DNA of 19,410 nt from an uncultured Pseudomonadota bacterium (GTDB taxonomy: Bacteria > Pseudomonadota > Gammaproteobacteria > Steroidobacterales > Steroidobacteraceae). The notes beneath the pieces were generated by a model. The model was not told where the DNA came from, made no database searches, and saw only the letters and a program-made list of their open reading frames with translations. Made by a program: the position numbers and the translations under genes. The stretch spans positions 1 to 19,410 of the forward strand of contig CAMLGF010000071.1 in the NCBI GenBank assembly GCA_946479515.1, given 5' to 3'. Positions within the stretch are counted from its first letter, which is position 1; every line of letters begins with the position of its first letter. Of the stretch, positions 6,934-14,643 are shown piece after piece.

Positions 6934-8706
6934 TCAGTGATTGTGGCGCGGCGTCTTCTTCGCCACGCCGCGATACTTCACCGCCATTTCCATGACGGCA
7001 CCGGTGTCGAGCTGGCCGACGGTGGAGCGGTAGATCTCCTGCCAGGGTGTCGCGCTCTCGGGCACCGCGGGCAGGCCTTGCTGCTTGCGCCGCGCGATTT
7101 CCTCGTCGGAGACCAGCGCATCGCAGGTGCCTTTGGCCAGGTCGACGCGGATACGATCTCCCGTGCGGAGCCAGGCGAGGCCGCCGCCGGCGGCGCTTTC
7201 CGGCGAACAATTGAGGATGGACGGGCTGTCCGACGTGCCCGACTGGCGGCCATCGCCCAGGGTGGGCAGGCTGGTGATGCCCCGTTTCAGCAAGACGTCC
7301 GGCGGCTGCATGTTCACCACTTCGGCCGAGCCCGGCCAGCCCAGCGGGCCTGAACCGCGAATCACCAGCATCGTGTTCTCATCGATACCGAGCGAGGGAT
7401 CGTTGATGCGCTCGTGGTAGTCCGTCGAGCCGTCGAACACGACAGCGCGGCACTCGAACACGTCGCCCGAGCCGAGGTAACGCTTGCGGAATTCACCCGA
7501 AATCACGCTGGTCTTCATGATGGCGAAATCGAACAGATTACCCTTCAAGACGAGGAAGCCGGCCTTTTCCTGCACCGGCTGCTCGTAGGACGTGATCACG
7601 TCGGCATCGAGCGACCGGCGGCCCGCGACGTTCTCGGCCAGGGTCCGGCCCGTCACCGTCAATACACTGCCATCGATCTTCCCGGCGCGCAGCAGCTCGC
7701 TGACCACCGCGGGCACTCCACCGGCGCGATGGAAGCGTTCCCCCAGGTACTTGCCGGCCGGCTGCATGTTGACGATGAGCGGCAGATCGCGCCCGTAATT
7801 CATCCAGTCGGCGGGCGTGATCTCGACACCGGCATGGCGCGCCATGGCGACGAGGTGCGGCTGCGCATTGGTCGAACCGCCGATCGCAGCGATGGCCGTG
7901 ATGGCGTTGAGAAACGACTGGCGCGTCAGGATCTTCGAGGGCTTGAGGTCCTCGTAGGCCATGTCGACGATGCGGCGGCCGGTCTCGTAGGAGATCTGGC
8001 CGCGCTCGCGATAGGGCGCCGGGATGGCGGCGCAGCCGGGCAGCGCAAGGCCGAGAACCTCGGCCACCGCGTTCATGGTGGACGCGGTGCCCATGGTGTT
8101 GCAGTGGCCGAGTGACGGCGCGGACGCCGCGGCGGCCTCGAGGAACTGCTGCTCGTTGATCTCGCCTGCCGCCAGCATACGCCGCGACCGCCAGATCACC
8201 GTACCCGAACCGACGAGGTCGCCTTCATGCCAACCATCGAGCATCGGCCCGCCCGACAACACGATGGCCGGGATATCCACCGTCGAGGCCGCCATGATCT
8301 GGGCGGGCGTCGTCTTGTCGCAACCGGTGGTGAGCACCACCGCGTCGATGGGATAACCGTGCAGGATCTCCACCAGCCCGAGATAGGCGAGATTGCGATC
8401 CAGCGCCGCGGTGGGCCGGCGGCAGTTCTCGAAGATGGGGTGCAGCGGGAATTCCATGGGCACCCCGCCGGCGTCACGGATGCCCTCGCGCACGCGCTTG
8501 ACCGTGTCGAGATGCACGCGGTTGCAGGGCGTGAGGTCGCCGCCGGTCTGCGCGATGCCGATGATGGGCCTGCCCGACAGCAGCTCGTCCGCGGTCAGGC
8601 CGTAGTTCATGAAGCGCTCGAGATAGAGCGCCACCATGTCGAGGTGCTTCGGGTCGTCAAACCAGTCGCGCGAGCGGAAGCGCCGCGCGGGACGTTCAAA
8701 TGCCAT
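6934..8706 (-). CDS. xylD: D-xylonate dehydratase (IlvD/Edd family)
   Basis: The 590-residue protein belongs to the sugar-acid branch of the IlvD/Edd dehydratases. It would convert D-xylonate to 2-keto-3-deoxy-D-xylonate, the third Weimberg step. The three iron-sulfur cysteines are visible: C61 in GGDLTPCN, C129 in TTGCDKTTPAQ and C202 in GHCNTMGTAS. They sit one residue off the Cys60/128/201 cluster ligands I recall for Caulobacter XylD. Other family segments are SGGPMLDG (151-158) and IGGSTNAQPH. The ATG lies inside the end of xylC (11-base overlap), showing translational coupling. Related enzymes act on L-arabinonate, gluconate or galactonate, so specificity is inferred from the XABCD order and flanking xylX. 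Length agrees with the family (about 590). Confidence 0.93.
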   Translation of the reverse strand: MAFERPARRFRSRDWFDDPKHLDMVALYLERFMNYGLTADELLSGRPIIGIAQTGGDLTPCNRVHLDTVKRVREGIRDAGGVPMEFPLHPIFENCRRPTAALDRNLAYLGLVEILHGYPIDAVVLTTGCDKTTPAQIMAASTVDIPAIVLSGGPMLDGWHEGDLVGSGTVIWRSRRMLAAGEINEQQFLEAAAASAPSLGHCNTMGTASTMNAVAEVLGLALPGCAAIPAPYRERGQISYETGRRIVDMAYEDLKPSKILTRQSFLNAITAIAAIGGSTNAQPHLVAMARHAGVEITPADWMNYGRDLPLIVNMQPAGKYLGERFHRAGGVPAVVSELLRAGKIDGSVLTVTGRTLAENVAGRRSLDADVITSYEQPVQEKAGFLVLKGNLFDFAIMKTSVISGEFRKRYLGSGDVFECRAVVFDGSTDYHERINDPSLGIDENTMLVIRGSGPLGWPGSAEVVNMQPPDVLLKRGITSLPTLGDGRQSGTSDSPSILNCSPESAAGGGLAWLRTGDRIRVDLAKGTCDALVSDEEIARRKQQGLPAVPESATPWQEIYRSTVGQLDTGAVMEMAVKYRGVAKKTPRHNH

Positions 8707-9568
8707 GACTCACGGTTCCCTGGGGCAGTCCTGGCACGTCGACTCGCGCGCGGAACAGGCCGCCGGCCAGCGGCTGCTGCAGACGTTCCTCCGGCGTGAG
8801 CGCGACATGCGCGGTGGTGATGTAAAGCGTGCGCAAATCGTCGTCGCCGAAGGCGGCCTTGGTGACCGCGGAGCAGGGCAGGCGCAGCGACTGCAGCAGT
8901 TCGCCTGTCGGCGAATAGCGGCGCAGTCCCCAGCCGCCGAACAGCCCGGTCCACAGGCAGCCTTCGGCATCGACGATCGGGCCATCGGGATAGCCTTCTC
9001 CCGGCGCGAAGCGCACGAACACTCGCTTGTTGGTGAGCGTCCCGGCCCGGCCGCGGTCGAAAGCGTAGATGATCCCCGCCAGCGTATCGGTGTGATAGAG
9101 AGTCTGGCCGTCGGGGCTCTCCGCGGGCCCGTTGCTGACGACGTAGCCGGGATCTCGCCGCACGCAGCCACTGGAATTGAGCTGGTAGAGCGCGCCGCTG
9201 GGTTCTTCCTCGTTGTCGTCCATGGACCCGAACCAGAGAAAGCCCTCCGAGTCCACGAAGCCATCGTTGAGCCGATTGTTAGGTGCGTGCGGCTCGACCA
9301 CGTGCAGCAGGCTGAAATTGCCCGTTTCCGCATTGAAGCGATGCAAGCCCGTCTTCAAGCCGGCGATGTGGCCGCCATCGCGGGTGGGCAGCAGGAATCC
9401 GCAGCGCGCCGGCGCAGGCCAGGTGCGCCGCGCCCCGGTGGCCGGGTCGAAGCGATGGATCGCGGGAGCCTTGATGTCGACGAACCACACGGCCTTCTCG
9501 GCCGCGGACCAATGCGGTCCTTCGCCGAGAATCGCGCCTACGGGCCAGACACACTCGACATCAGACAT
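8696..9568 (-). CDS. xylC: Xylono-lactonase, SMP-30/gluconolactonase/LRE family
   Basis: The 290-residue product is a six-bladed SMP-30 type lactonase that would hydrolyse D-xylonolactone to xylonate. Probable metal ligands are E16 in LGEGPHW, N146 in VVSNGPAESPDG and D195 in GYPDGPIVD. These agree closely with the E18/N146/D196 set I recall for Caulobacter XylC. The substrate-loop motif NRLNDGFVDSEG (98-109) and the strand FGSMDDNEEEPSGALY are also typical. There is no signal peptide, so it acts in the cytoplasm. The ATG is three bases after the xylB stop, and its end overlaps xylD by 11 bases. It could act on other aldonolactones; the neighbours point to xylonolactone. Confidence 0.92.
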   Translation of the reverse strand: MSDVECVWPVGAILGEGPHWSAAEKAVWFVDIKAPAIHRFDPATGARRTWPAPARCGFLLPTRDGGHIAGLKTGLHRFNAETGNFSLLHVVEPHAPNNRLNDGFVDSEGFLWFGSMDDNEEEPSGALYQLNSSGCVRRDPGYVVSNGPAESPDGQTLYHTDTLAGIIYAFDRGRAGTLTNKRVFVRFAPGEGYPDGPIVDAEGCLWTGLFGGWGLRRYSPTGELLQSLRLPCSAVTKAAFGDDDLRTLYITTAHVALTPEERLQQPLAGGLFRARVDVPGLPQGTVSHGI

Positions 9569-9571
9569 GGC

Positions 9572-10324
9572 TCAACGGTATCCGCCGTCGACCCAGTAAT
9601 TGTGCGCGGTGCACATGCGCGCATCGTCGGAGGCCAGGAACAGCACCATCGCCGTGACGTGGATGGGGTCCACGCGCGTCTTGAGGCATTGCAGGGAGAG
9701 GATCTTGGCTTCCTCCTCCGGCGTGTGCCAGAGCTTCATCTGCCGCGGCGTGCGGATGGCGCCCGGCACCACGCAGTTCACGCGGATGTTGGCCTCGCCC
9801 AGGTCGCGCGCCAGGGCGCGCGTCAGACCTTCGATGCCACCCTTGGCGGTTTCGTAGACGGACAGATCGGGAATGGCCGAATGCCAGGAAACCGAGCCCA
9901 GGTTGATGATGGAGCCGCCGCCGGCCTTCTTCATGCCCGGCACCACGGTTTGCGCCGCGAAGAACAGATGCCGCAGGTTCACCGCGATGCGCTGCTCCCA
10001 ATAGGCCGGGGTCACGTCCTCGAAGCGGTGGCGATCGTCATTGGCCGCGTTGTTGACCAGCACCGACACCGGCCCAGCCTGCGCTTCGATGTCGCGCAGC
10101 GCCTGCTGCAGGCCCGCCGTGTCGGTGACGTCGCATTGCACGAACTTCGTGCCATTGCCGAGGCGCGCCACCAGCGCCTGCGACTCCGCGGTTGCGACGT
10201 CGAGGAAGTAGACGCGCGACTTCTGGCGCGCGAATCCCTCCACCATCACTTCGCCGATGCCGGAACCGCCGCCCGTGATGACGACAGTCTTGCCAGCGAG
10301 AGACGGGTAAACAGCGTGCGACAT
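9572..10324 (-). CDS. xylB: NAD(P)-dependent D-xylose 1-dehydrogenase, short-chain dehydrogenase family
   Basis: The 250-residue product is a classical short-chain dehydrogenase: TGGGSGIG (17-24), NNAA (91-94), catalytic serine in NLGSVSWH (S144 or S146), and Y157-x-x-x-K161 in VYETAKGG. Segments such as NDDRHRFEDVT, YWEQRIAVNLRH, PGMKKAGGG and ASDDARMCTAHNYWVDGGYR closely resemble Caulobacter XylB as I remember it, which supports D-xylose oxidation to xylonolactone. The frame is open far upstream, but the ATG at 10324 gives the family N-terminus (MSHAVYPSLAGKTVV). It lies 11 bases after the xylA stop, with AGGA eight bases before the ATG. This xylB is not the xylulokinase of enteric bacteria. 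Confidence 0.94.
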   Translation of the reverse strand: MSHAVYPSLAGKTVVITGGGSGIGEVMVEGFARQKSRVYFLDVATAESQALVARLGNGTKFVQCDVTDTAGLQQALRDIEAQAGPVSVLVNNAANDDRHRFEDVTPAYWEQRIAVNLRHLFFAAQTVVPGMKKAGGGSIINLGSVSWHSAIPDLSVYETAKGGIEGLTRALARDLGEANIRVNCVVPGAIRTPRQMKLWHTPEEEAKILSLQCLKTRVDPIHVTAMVLFLASDDARMCTAHNYWVDGGYR

Positions 10325-10335
10325 TCCTTGTGATC

Positions 10336-11775
10336 CTACGCCCAGGTGTAGCTGGTCTTTACTTGCGTGTAGAACTCGACCGCGGCGAAGCCCTGTTCGC
10401 GCGGACCGTAGCTGGATTTGCGCGTGCCGCCGAATGGCACGTGATAGTCGACGCCCGCGGTCGGCAGGTTGGTCATGGTCATGCCGGCGCGCACGTTGCG
10501 CACGAAATGGCGCGCGTACTTGAGCGAGCTGGTCATGATGCCGGCGGAGAGGCCGAATTCGCCGGCGTTGGCCGCGGCCAGCGCCTCCTCGTAATCCTTC
10601 ACGCGCACCGTGGAGGCCACCGGACCGAAGACCTCTTCGCAATTGATGCGCATGTCGAGCTGCGTGTCGACGAGCAGCGCGGGCGACACGTAATAGCCGG
10701 GCTTGTCCAGCTTCAGAGCCTCGCCGCCGACGATCTTGCGACCGCCTTCCTTCACCGCCACGTCGACGTACGACAGCGTGGTGGCGAGCTGTGCGTCGCT
10801 GGCCAGCGGGCCCATCTGCGTGTCCGCCGCGAGCGCGTCGCCCACCTTCAGTGCCTTCACGCGGGCCGCGAGCGCCTCGATGAACCTGTCGTGGATGCCC
10901 TGGGTCACGATGATGCGGCTGGAGGCCGTGCAGCGCTGGCCGGTGGCGAAGAATGCGCCGTCGAGCGCGCACTGCACGGCGCGATCGAGATCGCAATCGT
11001 CGAGGACGACCAGCGGATTCTTGCCGCCCATCTCGAGCTGCACGCGCGCATTGTGCGACATCGCGCCCTTGGCGACCGTCGCGCCCGTGCTTTGTCCGCC
11101 GGTGAACGACACGCCGGCAACGTCCGGATGTTCGACCAGTGCGCCGCCCATGGCGCCGCCACCGAGGATCAGGTTGAACACACCCTTCGGGATCCCCGCT
11201 TCGTGGATGATCTCCGTCATCGCATGCGCGGTGGCCGGCGTGATCGACGCGGGCTTCATCACCACGGTATTGCCGAAGGCCAGCGCCGGCGCCGACTTCC
11301 AGGCGGGGATGGCAATCGGGAAATTCCAGGGCGTGATCAGCGCGAAAACGCCGAGCGGCTCACGGTAGGTTTCGACCGCCACGCCCGGGCGCGAGGAATC
11401 CACCGTCACGCCGTGGCGGCGCAGCGCCTCGCCGGCCATGAACTTGAAGATGCGCGCCGCGCGCATGACTTCACCTTTGCCTTCGGGGAAGGTCTTGCCT
11501 TCCTCGCGCGACAACAGGCGGCCGAGATCGTCGGCGCGCGCCATGATGAGCGAGCCGACCTTGTCGAGCAGGTCCGAGCGCACTTCGGGGCTGGCGCCTG
11601 CCCACGCGGGAAAGGCGGCCTTGGCTGCGGCCACCGCCGCGGCGACCGTCGACTTGTCGCCGCCGGGCACCTTGGCGACCACGTCGCGCGTGTCGGAGGG
11701 ATTGAGACTTTCGGAGGCGGCGGCGCCCGCCACCCATTGCCCATCGATGTAATGGGAAAGCTGTTTGGTGCTCAC
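10336..11775 (-). CDS. xylA: 2-oxoglutarate semialdehyde dehydrogenase (aldehyde dehydrogenase family)
   Basis: From the preferred GTG the product is 479 residues, starting MSTKQLSHYIDGQWVAG. It is a full aldehyde dehydrogenase: PWNFP (149-153, N151), the KPAS cofactor lysine (K174), FTGG (224-227), LEMGGKNP with general base E248, and GQRCTAS with nucleophile C282. The ending EVFGPVASTVRV...FGGTRKSSYGPREQG is typical of the alpha-ketoglutaric semialdehyde dehydrogenase group. It would carry out the last step of the Weimberg route, giving 2-oxoglutarate. The name follows Caulobacter; it is not xylose isomerase. An alternative GTG at 11808 would add 11 residues and overlap xylX. The chosen GTG is 13 bases after the xylX stop and fits the usual family length better, but neither has a strong Shine-Dalgarno. 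Confidence 0.93.
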   Translation of the reverse strand: MSTKQLSHYIDGQWVAGAAASESLNPSDTRDVVAKVPGGDKSTVAAAVAAAKAAFPAWAGASPEVRSDLLDKVGSLIMARADDLGRLLSREEGKTFPEGKGEVMRAARIFKFMAGEALRRHGVTVDSSRPGVAVETYREPLGVFALITPWNFPIAIPAWKSAPALAFGNTVVMKPASITPATAHAMTEIIHEAGIPKGVFNLILGGGAMGGALVEHPDVAGVSFTGGQSTGATVAKGAMSHNARVQLEMGGKNPLVVLDDCDLDRAVQCALDGAFFATGQRCTASSRIIVTQGIHDRFIEALAARVKALKVGDALAADTQMGPLASDAQLATTLSYVDVAVKEGGRKIVGGEALKLDKPGYYVSPALLVDTQLDMRINCEEVFGPVASTVRVKDYEEALAAANAGEFGLSAGIMTSSLKYARHFVRNVRAGMTMTNLPTAGVDYHVPFGGTRKSSYGPREQGFAAVEFYTQVKTSYTWA

Positions 11776-11788
11776 GAGGGGATTCCGT

Positions 11789-12946
11789 TCAAGAGGTGAG
11801 GAGGCCACGGCGCGCGAGGTTGCGCATCAGGTCCGCGATACCGAACGACCACGTGGGGGCCTGGTCGCACGTGGTCACCTGGTTTTCTAGCACACCGAGT
11901 CTCTCCGTGGACACCCGGACGACATCACCACTCTTGTGGGTGAAGCCCTGCCCCGCGGCGTCGCGATCGACGATGGGCGCGAACATGGTACCGAGGAACA
12001 ATGCGAAGCCGTCGGGATAGGCGTGATGCTTGCAGATGGTCTGCGCGACCAGCTCGGTGGGATCGCGGCTGATCTGGTTCATCGAGCTCTGCCCCTCGAG
12101 CCGGAAGCCTTCCGCGCCGATGATTTCGAGCTTCACCACCGCCTGGCGCACGTCGTCCAGCGTGAAGCCGCCGTCGAACATGCGGATGAACGGGCCGATG
12201 GCGCAGGAGGCATTGTTGTCCTTGGCCTTGCCCAACAACAAGGCGCTGCGACCCTCGATGTCGCGCAGGTTCACGTCGTTGCCGAGCGTGGCGCCGAGGA
12301 TGCGGCCGGCGCTATCTACCGCGAGCACGATCTCGGGCTCGGGGTTGTTCCAGGCGGAATCGGCGCGCACGCCGATCCAGTCGCCCCAGCCCACCGACGA
12401 GAGCGTCGGTGACTTGGTGAAGATCTCCGCGTCGGGGCCGATGGCCACTTCCAGGTACTGCGACCAGAGGCCGTCGTTGATGAGCGCGGCCTTGAGCTTC
12501 CGCGCCTGCTCCGAGCCCGGTTTCACCGCGCGGATGTCGGTGCCGATGCGCTCGCGCAGGCTGTCGCGCAGGCTTTGCGCCTTGCTGGCGTCGCCGCGGC
12601 AGCGCTCCTCGATCACGCGCTCCATGGCCGAGATGGCGAAGGTCACCCCGCTGGCCTTGATGCACTGCAAGTCGAAGGGCGAGAGCAGGCGCACCGCGCG
12701 CGGTTCCGCGCCCCGTGCGCTGGCGAACGCGGGCGTGAGGCCGAAAGACTCGAGCGGCCCCAGGTCCTGCCCGTCTGGCACGGTGCTGTTCCAGGCATTC
12801 AGCAGCTGCGACACCGTGGGCGCGTGGCGCGAGACGTCGCGCACCCGACCTTCCACGACGACGACGGGCGTGGGCCCTTCGCGCGTGAGCAGGCGGCCGA
12901 CGAGGATCGCCGACCGCCAGTCGGACGGCAGTTGCTCCTGCAGCAA
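11789..12946 (-). CDS. xylX: 2-keto-3-deoxy-D-xylonate dehydratase, fumarylacetoacetate hydrolase-like family
   Basis: Product of about 385 residues if translation starts at TTG 12946, five bases after the transporter stop codon. The frame is open further upstream, but the ATG at 13153 lies deep inside the transporter gene and adds sequence without family character. The purine-rich end of the transporter gene (AAGAAGG) would serve as Shine-Dalgarno. Family marks: LPSDWRSAILVGRL at the N-terminus, FAISAMERVIEERCRGDA (103-120), the acidic metal site NPEPE (201-205), and GNDVNLRDIEGRSALLLGKA (222-241), the FAH-like core with D224/D229. It would dehydrate 2-keto-3-deoxyxylonate to 2-oxoglutarate semialdehyde. 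The assignment rests on family and on its place directly before xylA, as in Caulobacter. Close homologues act on the L-arabinonate-derived product too. Confidence 0.88.
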   Translation of the reverse strand: MLQEQLPSDWRSAILVGRLLTREGPTPVVVVEGRVRDVSRHAPTVSQLLNAWNSTVPDGQDLGPLESFGLTPAFASARGAEPRAVRLLSPFDLQCIKASGVTFAISAMERVIEERCRGDASKAQSLRDSLRERIGTDIRAVKPGSEQARKLKAALINDGLWSQYLEVAIGPDAEIFTKSPTLSSVGWGDWIGVRADSAWNNPEPEIVLAVDSAGRILGATLGNDVNLRDIEGRSALLLGKAKDNNASCAIGPFIRMFDGGFTLDDVRQAVVKLEIIGAEGFRLEGQSSMNQISRDPTELVAQTICKHHAYPDGFALFLGTMFAPIVDRDAAGQGFTHKSGDVVRVSTERLGVLENQVTTCDQAPTWSFGIADLMRNLARRGLLTS

Positions 12947-12951
12947 GCGGG

Positions 12952-14472
12952 TTACGCCTTCTTCCAGAGTTTCTGCATGTTTTCGAGGGTCACGCCCTTG
13001 CTCTCCGGAACGAACTTCCAGACGAACAACGCCGCCAGCACGCTGAAGCCGCCATACAACCAGTAGGCGAAGCCGTGGTTGAAGGCTGCGTTGAGCGCCG
13101 AATTTCCGTCCATGATGTTGAAGGTGACCGAAACCACCCAGTTCATGAACCACTGCGCGGCGACGGCAATGGCCATGGCCTTGTCACGGATGGAGTTCGG
13201 AAAGATCTCGGCGAGCATCACCCACACCACCGGGCCCCAGGAAAGCGAGAACCCCGCGATGTAGACGCAGACCACGACCAGCGCGGCGAGGCCCACCGAG
13301 CCGGCGTTGAACATGAAGCCCAGCGCGATCATGGTCACGGCCATGATGAGAGCGCCCAGGATCAGCAGCGGCTTGCGGCCCCACTTGTCGACGGTGACCG
13401 TGGCGATCAACGTGAACACCACCATCACGATGCCCATGATGACGGTCTGCGCAAAAGCGGCATCGCCCTTGAAGCCCATGTTCTCGAACATCTGCGGGCC
13501 GTAGTACAGCACCGCGTTGATGCCCACGAGCTGCTGGAAGGCCGACAGCAGGATGCCGACCACGAGCACCAGTCCGCCATACGAGAACAGCTTTCCGGCC
13601 GTCTCCTTGAGCGAGGCATCGATCTCGGCGATCACGATCTTGGCCTCTTCGGGGCTCGCCAGCCGATTGAGCACCTCGTTGGCCTTGGCGGTCTTGCCCT
13701 TGAGCATGAGACCGCGAGGCGTCTCGGGAACGAACAGCAGCAGCAGCACGAAGATGCCCGCCGGCACGGCGCAGCAGGCCAGCATCCAGCGCCAGCCTTC
13801 GACGTGCACCCAGTTCGGGTCGCCGTCGCCGCCCCACTTCTTGATGAAGTAGTTCACGAAGTACGACACCGTGATGCCGCTGACGATGGCGATCTGCTGG
13901 TAGGTCACCAGCGCGCCGCGCTTGGACGGCGGCGCGATCTCGGCGATGTACATGGGCGCGAGCATGGAGGCGAGGCCGATGCCCATGCCGCCGAACAGGC
14001 GATGACCGATGAAGTTGGTGATGTCCGCGCCGAAGTGCACGTACGGCGCGTCTTCGAAGAACAGGTTGAGGAACCAGATGAGCGCGTTGATCAGCGGCGT
14101 GAGGAACGAGCCCAGATGGCCGAGCGTCGACTCCGGCCAGGCGGAACCCAGCGAGGACACGAAGAACAGCACGCCTGCGACGATCAGGCCGCCGCGCCGT
14201 CCCAGGTAGTGAGCCATGATGCCGCCGATGGCGCCGCCGATGAGACAGCCCCAGAGCGCTCCGGCAATCGTGAAGCCTTCGAGGCTGAGCCGCGGCGCTT
14301 CCGAGAGCGCCAGCGGTGCGACGAAGTTCTGCTTGATGGACTCGGTCGCACCCGAGATCACCGCGGAGTCGTAGCCGAACAGCAGACCGCCCAACGCGGC
14401 GATGATGGTGAGCGTGATGAGAAGGCCGGTATGGTTGCTGGCCGCAGGGCCGGAGCTCGTCGCTTGAGACAC
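12952..14472 (-). CDS. xylE: Sugar/H+ symporter, MFS sugar porter family (XylE-like)
   Basis: The 506-residue protein has the sugar porter layout with about 12 membrane segments. Motifs in order: GGLLFGYDSAVISG (28-41), AHYLGRRGG (87-95), GLASMLAPMYIAEIAPPSKRG (166-186), the mid-loop VPETPRGLML (248-257), QQLVGINAVLYYGP (313-326), KWGRKP (363-368), SWGPVVWVMLAEIFPNSIR and the C-terminal FVPESKG. The QQxVGIN and WGP motifs correspond to sugar-contacting residues of E. coli XylE, and the C-terminal half is strikingly XylE-like. D-xylose uptake is therefore likely, although glucose or arabinose transport is possible. It begins with GTG, preceded by GAGGAG seven bases upstream, and is the first gene of the operon. 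A LacI-type palindrome lies about 85 bases upstream. Confidence 0.92.
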   Translation of the reverse strand: MSQATSSGPAASNHTGLLITLTIIAALGGLLFGYDSAVISGATESIKQNFVAPLALSEAPRLSLEGFTIAGALWGCLIGGAIGGIMAHYLGRRGGLIVAGVLFFVSSLGSAWPESTLGHLGSFLTPLINALIWFLNLFFEDAPYVHFGADITNFIGHRLFGGMGIGLASMLAPMYIAEIAPPSKRGALVTYQQIAIVSGITVSYFVNYFIKKWGGDGDPNWVHVEGWRWMLACCAVPAGIFVLLLLFVPETPRGLMLKGKTAKANEVLNRLASPEEAKIVIAEIDASLKETAGKLFSYGGLVLVVGILLSAFQQLVGINAVLYYGPQMFENMGFKGDAAFAQTVIMGIVMVVFTLIATVTVDKWGRKPLLILGALIMAVTMIALGFMFNAGSVGLAALVVVCVYIAGFSLSWGPVVWVMLAEIFPNSIRDKAMAIAVAAQWFMNWVVSVTFNIMDGNSALNAAFNHGFAYWLYGGFSVLAALFVWKFVPESKGVTLENMQKLWKKA

Positions 14473-14556
14473 GCGCTATCTCCTCGTGGATTTATGTTTT
14501 TCGAACCGCTCGCGTGCGCGTTTCGCGCCCCCCGATCAGCGGTCGCGAAAGCGTAG

Positions 14557-14570
14557 TGATAGCGGTATCA
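14557..14570. promoter_or_regulatory. Candidate LacI-family operator upstream of the transporter-xyl operon
   Basis: TGATAGCGGTATCA is a 14-bp palindrome with a central CG and one mismatched pair (G/G beside the centre). It lies 84 bases upstream of the transporter start in the 159-base gap between the LacI gene and the operon. It shares the skeleton GnTAnCGnTAnC with the palindrome at 15763-15774, so the same regulator may bind both. The gap holds no other feature I can support apart from the hairpin near the LacI stop; a clear -35/-10 pair was not found. Confidence 0.5.
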
Positions 14571-14614
14571 GATAGCAAGCCGAAATACGCCGCGAACTTG
14601 ATTTAATCACGATG

Positions 14615-14643
14615 GATTTCTCGCGGAGAAATCAGCTTTTTTT
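14615..14643 (+). terminator. Hairpin with T-tract at the end of the LacI gene (orientation unusual)
   Basis: GATTTCTC (14615-14622) pairs perfectly with GAGAAATC (14626-14633) around a GCG loop. Read on the + strand it is followed, three bases later, by seven T. As an intrinsic terminator it would thus stop rightward (antisense) transcription entering the regulator gene. Read on the - strand, in the sense of lacI, the stem follows the stop codon but no T-tract comes after it, so termination of lacI itself would be weak or Rho-assisted. Confidence 0.4.

Noticed and set aside
5437..7353. 638-codon open frame on the + strand
   Set aside because: Antisense to the uxuB-like and xylD genes, with low-complexity Arg/Ala/Asp composition and no family motif.
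9572..10996. A 474-residue form of the short-chain dehydrogenase with a long N-terminal extension
   Set aside because: The extension is an out-of-frame reading of xylA; the ATG at 10324 gives the normal 250-residue family length.
10336..11775. Reading xylA as xylose isomerase
   Set aside because: The sequence is a clear aldehyde dehydrogenase with catalytic C282 and E248; only the Caulobacter operon name is shared.
8636..11799. Two long + strand open frames (565 and 489 codons) opposite xylC, xylB and xylA
   Set aside because: Shadows of well-supported - strand genes; no domain signatures.
11789..13153. A 454-residue form of XylX starting at ATG 13153
   Set aside because: The first 69 residues are an out-of-frame reading of the transporter gene; a start just after the transporter stop fits the family length.
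13075..14556. 493-codon + strand open frame opposite the transporter
   Set aside because: His/Asp/Arg-rich composition is what the antisense of a membrane protein gene gives; no independent evidence.
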